Of a stretch of 64,000 bases of DNA, positions 24,346 through 33,706 are shown in pieces. Made by a program: the position numbers and the translations under genes. Source of the stretch: Paramacrobiotus metropolitanus (taxonomy: Eukaryota; Tardigrada; Eutardigrada; Parachela; Macrobiotidae); NCBI RefSeq assembly GCF_019649055.1, contig NW_026570340.1, positions 186,001 to 250,000 of the forward strand, given 5' to 3'. The number at the start of each line of letters is the position of its first letter. Positions within the stretch are counted from its first letter, which is position 1. The notes under the pieces were generated by a model. It did not search any database. It was not told the DNA's origin and saw only the letters and a list, made by a program, of their open reading frames with translations.

Positions 24346-25200
24346 AAAAAATGCGGCACGTGTGCAAAAGTGGTGGTCAGTGAATATAAACCGGCACGTA
24401 CCGTAGCAAGTACAAGAATTGGCATCGTACATCGGTGGCGCGCTGCAAAGCCTGTCGTACATCGGTACTTTATAATACAGGTCCATATATGTATTCATGC
24501 CGCCTGCACCACGTCTTTCGAATTGGGCGATAGCGCAGCCGCCTTGGGCGCTCGGTACTCGCATAATGTACTTGACGAGCTACAACTTCGAACATGGGAA
24601 AATGTTTAATGTTTATTGATTTTCTACGATTCTTCTTTTTGAAAACTTCAACATTATTTTGATTGTAGCGTCAGGGTCGCCTTTATGTTTTTTTCATGTT
24701 GCGGGAGTATGGTGCTTGATGATCCGTAAATCCTGAATTTTGCCTTGATATTTTGATGGATCGCGTGACGGTGGCCGTTTCCCGATTATCCCGGGAAATT
24801 CTGGCATGCGGGAAGCGTTCTGACGATCGCCTCCATCAGCAACTTGTCCTGGGTACGCTGTATTAATCAGCCAAGTGTGCCATGGTTCTCGGAAATTGAT
24901 TCTACGGTGTTTGTTGTGTTTAGCGTTGAACGGGCTGCCAGTGCATGGACGCGATCGTCTGAAGCAGGTGCTGGATAATCGCGATCCCAAACGCGGCCTC
25001 AATCACCGTCGCCAGTCGTTACTGCTGCTCCGATGATCCTGACATCTGGGGTAATTCGAGTTTTCAGTTTCTGGTGATTTCTACTTTCTAGTACGAAATT
25101 CATATAGTTTTCGTTTTCTAGCGAAAGAAAGTCGAAAGTTTTCCCATTTTTTTAATTTATTTCAATTGCGAATTTGAGGCGGGAAGAATATGAATGAACA

Positions 25201-25293
25201 TTTTTCGTAGTACGATAGGAATTATGCGAACGCGAATAATGCTATCGTACTACGAAAAATTATTCGCATTATTCGCATTCGCATAATTCCTAT
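25201..25293. repeat. Interlocked inverted repeats (A-B-A'-B')
   Basis: Arm A (25201-25218, TTTTTCGTAGTACGATAG) is perfectly complementary to A' (25242-25259). Arm B (25215-25240), which overlaps the end of A, pairs with B' (25268-25293) over 26 bases with one mismatch. The order A-B-A'-B' means the two stems interlock and cannot both form as simple hairpins. ATTATTCGC is also directly repeated before B'. The origin is unknown. Confidence 0.8.
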
Positions 25294-25713
25294 CATGTTT
25301 GAAATGGAATTCTGTAAAGCTGGAATGGTGCCGATTTTTGTAGGACAGTGATCGTTTTTGATCCTGATATTTTTTTCCATGGGTGTCATAGATAAAAAGA
25401 AATTTAAAGAATAACTGTTTGGTTACCGGTATATTTTGCAGTTTATTTCCGAAGTCATACTGCTACTAGAAATTATAAAATTAATTTTGATTAATTAAAA
25501 AATTTATTTTCGTTTTAATTTGTACAGTAAAATGGGAATTTAATTCATTTGTTCTGATAACTTATGAAAAAATTGATATAGCACTTTATCTGTTTTAATT
25601 TATTTTTAATTGATTGTTTAATTAATTTAAGATGTGTATGTACTGGTCAAAAAGAAGTTAAACAATTTCCGTGATGATTCTGTCAAGACTGGCATTTTTT
25701 CGGGAATATTTAG

Positions 25714-26059
25714 GCGAGCGTGGAGGCGTTGGTGACGTGGAAATTCCTGCCGGGTAGGAACCGCGAGCAAATCGTCCGGCAGATCGGCGACGAAATGCGG
25801 AGCAAGCGCGATATGGAGCCGGCTGATCTCGCTGGAGATGTGCAAGATCATCGCGGAGGGCGTCGGGGAAAGTGCATGGACATTTCCGTCTACGCCACCG
25901 GACAGTCGCGCATCTTCGAGGGCAGGATCCTGCCGTCGGAACGCGCCGGTCACGTGCTGCTGCGGACCTGGAACCCCCTCGGCTGCGTCGGCTTCATCTC
26001 GGCGTTTACATTCCCCATGGGTGTCTGCGGCTGCAGTAACGCCCTCGCCATGATCTGAG
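25714..26059 (+). pseudogene. ALDH7A1 pseudogene, 5' exon
   Basis: The stretch translates to clear ALDH7A1 (antiquitin) sequence in two frames: EQIVRQIGDEMRSKRDMEP, then LISLEMCKIIAEGVGE in another frame, then DISVYATGQSRIFEG, ILPSERAGHVLLRTWNP and GFISAFTFPMGV back in the first. The protein is an alpha-aminoadipic semialdehyde dehydrogenase of lysine breakdown. At least two frame changes and a TGA in place of the Cys of the motif AMICGN disable it. Splice-like signals remain at both ends (TATTTAG at 25707-25713 and CTGAG|GTAAGA at 26059), so it arose by copying of genomic DNA, not of mRNA. Confidence 0.85.
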
Positions 26060-26865
26060 GTAAGATTTAAATTTCAAAAATTTTCTTTATGGTTTATTAC
26101 ATTTTCTACGAATTTTAAATTTTTATTGATTTTTCGGTTTTTTTCTTGGAAGTAAGTGGCCAAATAAATTGACAGTAAGGTTAATCCACCTTTAGCGGTG
26201 TTCGTAGTAGAGTGGCACGAGAATGTTCGATTGGTTGATACCGGACACGTAGGTCATGCCGAACAATAAAATAATAGAAATCTTTTAATGAATTACTCGT
26301 ATATTCGGATCTAGTTTTCTATTGATTTTTAGTTACGAAGCTCTATGAAGAATTACCGGTGTATATTAGTTGTTGTGCAGTGGGACATGGAAAAATATTT
26401 CTACTAACTATTTTTAAATAGATTTTTTAATTAAGTTTTTTTATTTCAAGTTAATATGGAGTTAACCTGAGGATGAATTAATTGTTAATAAAATGAACCC
26501 ATGAATTAATCGATCATTTAATTAACGAGGGCAATTATTTGTCTGTTAAGAATAAATTAATCGAATCGTGTAATTAGCGAAGTAGCTAACCAAACTACTG
26601 TATGTGCTGGTATGACGTAGTGCGATGGCATTGATGGCCGAATGAAAAAGGAGTAGTGAACCCTATCACAAAAAAGATTTCTGTTTGAATTTTTTAATAG
26701 TGTGTTATTGTGTTTTCATTGATAGCTTTTCATGGACAAATGATACATCACAGCGTGATTCAGGAAGTTAAATTATTTCAGTTTATTTGCCTTCCATTGG
26801 AGCCAAAAAATCGCGTTAAAATCGTCGTTTGTATTTCATGCGGATGATTTATTTTTAAATGACAG

Positions 26866-27219
26866 ACTGGCCCCGAAGAGCCTGTACGACCCGATGCACA
26901 GTTGCACACAGGCGTCGCTTTTATACCAGCAGACCATCGCACATCGCCGACGCCCGGTCCGCCAGCGGCCGCGTCCTCGTGGACGGAAAAGCCAGCAGCC
27001 ATCCCTTCGCCGGCAACTTGGTCCAACTTACCATCATCACCGACCTGCCGCACAACGCCGCCGTCATCCTCAAAGAGACCTCCGCCCCCGTTTTTACGCC
27101 CTGGAATACCGGGCCCTGGAGGATTCGGGGAAGCGGTACAGTATATGCGCCGCGGGACGTGTACGATTACTTACAGGAAGGAGCTGCAGTTGGCGCCTGG
27201 GCTCAAGTTTGATTTTTAG
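26866..27219 (+). pseudogene. ALDH7A1 pseudogene, C-terminal part
   Basis: After an acceptor-like GACAG the frame reads SLYDPMHSCTQA (human VLYGPLHTKQAV), then VLVDGKASSHPFAGNL and IITDLPHNAAVILKETSAP, then in other frames FYALEYRALED and QYMRRGTCTITY with the end LQLAPGLKFDF and a stop. This order is the C-terminal third of ALDH7A1. Several frameshifts and a large internal deletion break it, and the segment with the catalytic Cys and the Glu general base is absent between 26059 and 26866. It belongs with the exon at 25714 as one dead gene. Confidence 0.85.
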
Positions 27220-27510
27220 AGTTTTATTCTTACCGGTTGTTCGCTCAGTTTTATTGTTTGTGAGTGAAAGTGCTAGTGGTGTGGCTTTACAAAATTCCTG
27301 AATTCGTCTAACGACTCAGGAAACTGTGGAAAATTATTAAAACGAAAAATAATAATGTGGAAAATTATTAAAAGGATTATCAGAAAATTAAAGAGCGAAG
27401 GATTTTATTTAAGTATTCTATGAAAAGTTTATTAAAAATAAATTGATTGTTAGAATTAACTGGGTGACGAAAATTATAGATGCTTTAAACGCGGCGGGGG
27501 ATGACGGGAT

Positions 27511-27830
27511 GTGTAAGATAATTACAGCAAGGTGCCGTGGGCGCAGGGGCTGAAGCTTGATTTTTGGAATTTTATTCTTGCCGTTTTTTTCTCACAATCT
27601 GTTTTATGGGTTGTGAGTGTGATCATTGTAGTGCAGTGGCTTAAAAATATATCGGGTTCCACTGGATGGATTAGTACACTCTGCTAAAAAAGAGAAATTA
27701 TTAAGAATGATTATGTACTAATAAGCTATTAGTTCGAAAGAATTTTTTGGAAAGCAATTTATTGAAAGAATACTGAAACCAATTAATTTTTAGAATTAAC
27801 GGGTTACGAATATTAACCAGTATACAGTAT
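27511..27830 (+). pseudogene. ALDH7A1 tail fragment with 3' flank (second copy)
   Basis: Codons for NYSK and WAQGLKLDF are readable, followed by TTTTATTCTTGCCG and ATTGTAGTGCAGTGGCTTAA, the same 3' block as in the copies at 23.6 and 27.2 kb. It follows the main pseudogene tail by about 340 bases, so the tail and its flank were tandemly duplicated. It is non-coding now. Confidence 0.6.
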
Positions 27831-28205
27831 GACTATATGCACGTGTCACAGACTCACAGTTAATTATAGTAAGTGTGTTCGTCCAGCAGGACTCTTCTGT
27901 TCACAACTGTGCATTGAAGAGCTTCTGCTCAAATTGCAGTTGACTAGCCAATTCCACTGGCACGTGAGCGCAAGTGAAGGAACGCTGGTAGTGGCTAGTG
28001 CTCTTCTCGAGTACTCGTAAAACAGTCGGTCAGTCCCATCACGAAAGATACAGAGAAAAACGCAGAAAGAGAGATAAAACCGGTTAAAAACAAGGTGGGA
28101 AATGACGGTATGCGGTGCTGCAGGAGAACAGATGAGCGGCGGTGTGCAAATAGAACGTCTACTAAACTCCTTAATCAACATCTCGGCCAACTTTGAACGG
28201 TTGGA

Positions 28206-29717
28206 TTATTCGATGAGTTTCTTGGCCTTGAAGAAGCGGCGCAGGTACATGACTTGCCAGGTGGTCAGACTGAGCAGGCACACCATGGAGAAGACGCTGA
28301 AGTACAGGATCTTGCTGCTGGTTTGCTCTGCAAAACGATCAATACATTGGGTAGGAACACAGAGATGATTAGACGGAAAGGAAGCAGCGGTTAAAAATAC
28401 CGTTGGTGCCGCGCATCTCCTCCTCGCGTTTACGCATGTGGTTGAAGCTCTCCACGATGGCGTCCGACAGATCCTCCAGTCGGCGCAGTTCCGCCTCCAT
28501 CGGCTTCAGCTTCTCCGCTTTCGCCAGCTAATAATGCCAGGGCGAGACAGTTACAAATCATGCTCAAATAATTCTCGAAATGCAACCATAAATTAGTAAC
28601 TACGTTTCTGCGGATTGCTATCCTTTTTTATGCAATTGTAGATCTGGTGCGGATTTCACAGAAGAAATTCTGCAGATTTAATTTAAAAACATTCTGTGGA
28701 TTCAGATTTGAAACAGTTCAATTTCGCCAAAGACTAAGAGTGCAGATCTGATTTCCCGGCGGTCCTGATTTTAAAAATACAGCAGATTACTTTTGAAAGT
28801 AATTCTGCGATCTCATTCTAAAAACAATTCAGTGGATTAAATTTTACAAAAGACTGCGAATTTATTTTGAAGCAAATCTGCGACATCGATTTTCAATTTT
28901 GCAAGTAATTCTAAACAAATCTCTTACAGATTAAATTTAGGAAAACGCACGGCGTCTGACTTACATCATCGTAATTCTTGGCTTCCACTCCGTGCAGAAT
29001 GTTGAAAGTGATCTCACGTGGCGGCGGCGCGGGACGGCCATACGCTATAAGAAATAATGAGCGTCAACAGGTACCACTACGTGTACGTTTTACCTAGATT
29101 CTAGAAAAACGCGGCGCGTTCTGTTCACTTACGGACATCAAACTTGGTCTCGAAGCACATCTCGATGATCTCGTACTCCTCCACGCTGAAGGCGAACTTG
29201 CCCTTCTGCGCGTCCTGCTTGTTGAACAACTTGTGTCCGCGCGAATCCAGAATCTGCAATGCAACATCGTTCTTTCAGTTTTTCATTTTTGGCTAATTCT
29301 CAATTCTGCACCAGATTGCACTGCAACCAGTTAAAATACCACCACTGGTGTAACGAGCCTACTGCTTTGGGGGCCATGCCGACTCCCAAATGGAAAAGTA
29401 CAGCTCAGAGGTTGGGGGCACAACCCACAGTACGCCCACAGCTCGCTACGCCACTTAAATTTTGTCGCGGAAGTGATGGAACGTTCCTCATCGGAATCAT
29501 TCATCAGCCTCACCTCGATGTCGGTCTTGATGTCGGGCGACGTGACAGACAGCTCAAAGTCGCCCTTGATGAGGTCGTCCTTCTGCACCTCCTCGCGCAG
29601 ACACTTGCGCTGGTTGGGCGGCAGATGGAAGGAGACGGCGCTGGCGCCCAGCAGCGCCTCGCTGAGCAGCAGCTGCAGCGCCAGCAACGCGCAGGCCGCC
29701 CGCCGCGCCGGGGCCAT
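28206..29717 (-). CDS. TMED10: p24-family cargo receptor TMED10
   Basis: Five exons (29514-29717, 29133-29253, 28965-29044, 28401-28527, 28206-28327 in coding order) encode 217 residues (human 219). A cleavable signal peptide ([18 protein letters not shown]) precedes the GOLD domain that starts [17 protein letters not shown] and holds a second Cys in MCFETKF. A coiled-coil region follows ([18 protein letters not shown]). The single membrane span is [18 protein letters not shown], and the short cytosolic tail FFKAKKLIE has the phenylalanine pair and KK signal bound by COPII and COPI coats. The protein cycles between ER and Golgi with other p24 subunits, carrying GPI-anchored and other cargo. 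The gene is divergent from DXO. Confidence 0.96.
28600..28945. repeat. Degenerate tandem repeat in TMED10 intron 3
   Basis: Variants of TTCTGCAGATTTAATTT and TCTGTGGATTCAGATTT recur across most of the intron. The copies are diverged and of uneven length. Confidence 0.5.
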
Positions 29718-30395
29718 CGCGCGCCACGATCCCGGCCAGCGCACTGAAAGACCCAACATCCTGCCCACACGCAACGATCACCAGCTAACAGAGTCCAGCG
29801 TCCCTGGTGGCGGAGTGCAGCACCAGAGGGAAGGCCCCAACAAATGAAGAATTCCTGTCGAGTCCGACGACGTCACATAAAGCTCACACAAAACCATCCA
29901 CCCTTCCCTCCACACTCTACCCGAGACGTCAACAAAACTAATAAAACGCTGCTCCTTTCTTCACTTTTCAAAGAGATGGAAATCTTAGAATTTAACCACA
30001 GGAGCTCGAGGAGGGGAGGAAAACTTTAAAAAAATATCCAGTCTGACACTCTGACTGCGGTGTTTTGATAAGCTCCGAGATGACGTGGTGTTACAGCAGT
30101 TCCGTTTACACTTACCGTTACTAGTGGAATGGAATTAGCACTGCTGCATAACATAGATTACACCGCAGAATTACTTCCGGCTTTGCTTCCAGTAAATCAA
30201 TGGAACTGCCATTACTGCCAAAAATTTGCTGTTATGAATGGGAAATAAAGTTTGGAAAATCAGTCGTCTGCGGTTTATTTTTCTCCAGGTTTGAGTTTAT
30301 CGCGGAACTGAGTGGGGAATAATTATTTTGGCAGATTGTAGTGGCTCTTCTGGTGCAGATTATCGTGCTCGATTGAAAGAGGTAGCGGTGTCAGG
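29718..30395. promoter_or_regulatory. Shared promoter space of TMED10 and DXO
   Basis: The two divergent start codons are 678 bases apart. An ETS-type ACTTCCGG lies at 30173-30180. TMED10 may have a non-coding first exon, as an acceptor-like CTTTCAG precedes its start. No TATA box is evident, as is usual for housekeeping promoters. Confidence 0.4.
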
Positions 30396-33328
30396 ATGGC
30401 AGCGCTCGCCGACAAGGAATGCGCCGTGGAGAAGTTGAGCGGGCTGGCGATGCAGCTGGGCGACTTCCAAGGCGCGAGCTGCTCGATCGCGCAGCCCGTG
30501 GAGATCGGCGCCTTCACGCTGACGGGGCCGTGGCCGGCGACGGACCCCTACCAGCGCCAGTTCCACGACGACCGCAGCGGCCTGCCGACGCTGCAGCGGC
30601 GCGGAGCGGGGCAGGCAGTGGTGAAGGGCCTGTCGCTGCCGCTGGACAAGGGCTTCCGCTCCTTCGTCAGTCGCCAGGAACCCCGCGATCCCGCGCAGCG
30701 CGACCACCTCAACCACCTCCTGCAATGGATCATCAAGCACCCCGCCGACTTCCTGCAGTACAAGTACGTCATCTTGGGCTGTTTGTGTTTGATTGGCTGT
30801 GCGTTTTGACTTTTGAGTCGGTGTCATCGTCACAGAAGTAGCAGTGTGCGTTGTTCTGTTTTCACGGTGTTTGTGCTGCAGGGCGCAGACGGACGTGGTC
30901 TGCTGGCGCGGCCACCTCCACACCGTCATGTCCACGCCCTACGAATCCGCCAAATTCTGCAGTAAGTATCGTTCCGTAAAAATTTTTAAATAATGCATTC
31001 CGTAGGACTTTATTGCAGTTGAGTCCGTAAAGTTTTCTTTTCGAAACTGGATCCGTAGATTTTGTTGGTAATTCAGTCCATGATCTTTCAAATCAATTTC
31101 TGATGAATCCTTTGGAAATTAAATCCACAATTCTTTAAAATTAAATGTTTGCAATTGGTAAAATAAATAAAATTGTTTTTTTAAATAAAAGCGAAGGATT
31201 TTCTATAAATTTGCGGTTGAACACGCAGGTTTTGTATAAAATCTAATTCCACAAAAGGTTTTTGTGAAACGAATCCACAAATCAATTGCTGCCATACGGA
31301 CTGTTTTTGATTTGACTGTAGCCGTATTGGTGAAATAAAAAATTATATCGTGTTAAATTAAGAATCACTTTGATACAGCTAGAACTATGCACAAACGTTG
31401 TTCATTTTACCCCCAGAATTTTACGTTTTCTCCTGCTGAATTCGCGAAAACAAATGGACTTAACAGACATTTTCAGTTCTTTCCTTTCTGATTAAACGAA
31501 GTGCTGTGTGTAGGAGGGAATGTAATCACACCAGCACATGCAGTTTAATTAGCATGTAGATTTGATTAGGTTATTGAAGTGTTGTACTGTATTCGTATAA
31601 TTATCGTATAATTATGTGCATACAGCTGGCTGGATCATCTGCGCGTGCCGCATCGACGGCGTCATCTATCTCTCGCACTTCGACACGGCCAGCAAGGCCG
31701 CCGACAAGGAGATAGTCGACGAGAAGCAGGCGCACTTCATCTACTGGTAAGTCGTCAGTGGTTGGCAATGACTCAGCATGTTATTCATCGGCTGTTCTGT
31801 CTATTCCGGCGCTATCCCGGTAATTAATTTTTCGAAATTTCTGCTGGGAGAATCTATAATTTGGGTGCGATTTCAAAAATATAATTATTTCTGTGAGTGT
31901 ATTATCCATAGTAATTAAAAAGAATTCTGCGGGCTAATAAATTGATACGTATTGTATAATAGTGTATAAATAAAATTTGTAGGGATTTAACTTGAACAAA
32001 TGGGCTGATTGAAATCAGTTGTTGTTCTTGTGCTACGAACTGGACAGTCCTGACGTGGATGTTTGAGGCATGTTGGTGCTTGGCAGGGGCTACAAGTTCG
32101 AGCAGTACATGACGCACCCGGCGGACGACAAGGCGGCCTTCGAGGAGCCCGTCAACAACTTCCACGGCTTCCACGCGGTGCTCAAGGGGCAGGTGGGCGC
32201 CACGGGGCTCCTCTTTGGCGCCGAGATGGACTGCCTGGATCCCTTGAAGAAAGACGCGCCCCCGCCGCGCTGCTACGTCGAGCTGAAGACGGCGCGCCGG
32301 CCCGACACGCAGCGCCAGTGGCAGTCCCACTAGTACGCACAGTTGTTGTTGGTTTCTTCAAATACTTCCGTCTTCGTCAGCTGCTTTTTCTGCGTTTGCC
32401 CTATTCTCGCGAATTTTGGCGGTGGTTTGATTGGGTGTGTTGGTGTTGTTAGTAACCACAAGATGTGCAAGATCTGGGCGCAGAGCTTCGTCTCCGGCGT
32501 GCCCACCGTCCTCATCGGCTACCGCGACGACGCCGGCAACTGCGTCTCCACCGAGGAGATGCCCGTCGCGAGAATCTCCAAACTGGCCAAGGTCAGTAAT
32601 ATCAGCTTCCTAATCCTGATATTTATTCCCGGTTTGTCCGAATACACGTTTTCTTTTGATTCTTATATCTACGAGAGCATCTGCCTTCAGTTTCTTTAAG
32701 ATTCTTTCGAAGAATACAGTACTGAATGATTAAAGCGCAAAACATATGAACTTGAGCATAATAACTGAACAATTTCCACAGCTAATTCCTTTCCTTTCGA
32801 TAGCACAATTCTGACATTTCCGCAGACGTTTTGCTGCAACATATTGATTATTATCATCAACAGTAGACAGTTCAGACGGAAATTGTTGATACTTCTACTG
32901 TTATTGATGGTTCGTGTATTCGTGTAGGAGTACGGGAATAGTTGGTCGGGTGGGATCTGTCTCAACTTCCTCGACGGCTTCTTGCGGTTGGTCAAGCGCA
33001 GCGTCACGGAGGACTACCGCCAGTAAGTGACGATCTACTTGTATACTTGCAGAATTACCTGTCTGTTAGCCTAAAATCTCAGCATTTATTTTGTCTGCAA
33101 CTAATTTTGTCTTGTTATCCCTTAAAATATGACGTACTTTATTCCGTTTTTGATGATGTTTCTTCCTTTATTTTATATGTTCTTAATGTGTGTGTTTGGC
33201 AATTCGATAGCGCGGTGTACAAGTTCGAGTGGAACCCGGGCTGGGACCGCGTAACGGCCGAGAAGTGGCCGGCGCACTCGCAGTGGCAGTTCATTCCCGA
33301 CTGGTACCTCGAGAAGCGGCCGCGCTGA
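30396..33328 (+). CDS. DXO: Decapping exoribonuclease DXO/Rai1
   Basis: Seven exons (30396-30763, 30882-30961, 31626-31746, 32087-32332, 32453-32591, 32928-33022, 33211-33328) encode 388 residues (human 396). The enzyme removes incomplete or non-canonical 5' caps, including NAD caps, and degrades the RNA 5' to 3'. The metal-binding catalytic residues are all present: E195 (GYKFEQYM), E236 and D238 (GAEMDCLD), E255 and K257 (CYVELKT), each offset from human numbering by two or three. The motif WAQSFVSGVP and the late WEP-like FEWNPGWD also match. The start ATG agrees with the family length, though an acceptor-like GTGTCAG just before it hints at a leader exon. Intron 2 carries a degenerate repeat. 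Confidence 0.95.
30990..31290. repeat. Degenerate tandem repeat in DXO intron 2
   Basis: Units like AAATCCACAAATTTTTAAA and GATCCGTAGATTTTGT recur with many changes. It resembles the intronic repeats of PEPD, TMED10 and PIAS in style. Confidence 0.4.
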
Positions 33329-33706
33329 TTGTGAAGCCACTGCACTACATTCTCACGTATGTCCTTGTTCTCTGTTGTCTACCAATCTCTTTCTGTGCCT
33401 CTGGACGAGAGTCTGTTTTTAACCCGGATTTGTAGTATTTTGCATGTGATGTTTAGTGTGAAAGCAGCGAACATTTTTCCATTTTTTATCGCAGATTTTA
33501 ATTTTACCGTTTTATCCAAGGCTGTGACCTTTGTTTTGTAAGGCAGAATACAGAATTATTTGGTACAATCATGTCACTAAGTGAAAAGGTACAAATTTCG
33601 AAATTGGCATATAAAACATTTGGAAGACCGTTAATTTTCGCAGTGGCACGAGAGACCAGTTAATCACAAAATTGCATTATATCCCGTTGAAGGAAGGGTG
33701 TAACGG
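33329..33706. other. Convergent 3' flank of DXO and CAS
   Basis: These 378 bases are AT-rich and contain both 3' untranslated ends. I see no gene or clear terminator signal. Confidence 0.55.

Larger units (their letters stand above)
22981..28205. other. Gene-free relic region between MRPL3 and TMED10
   Basis: No intact gene lies in these 5.2 kb. The identifiable contents are ALDH7A1 relics (23341-23815, 25714-26059, 26866-27830), tRNA-like heads near 24.2-24.3 kb and the interlocked repeat at 25.2 kb. The parts between are AT-rich with few long frames. MRPL3 initiates at the left edge, so its promoter should be in the first few hundred bases. Confidence 0.7.

Noticed and set aside
24694-25002. 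102-codon minus-strand frame beside the ALDH7A1 relics
   Set aside because: I tried to fit both strands to ALDH7A1 and to transposon proteins and found no convincing match.
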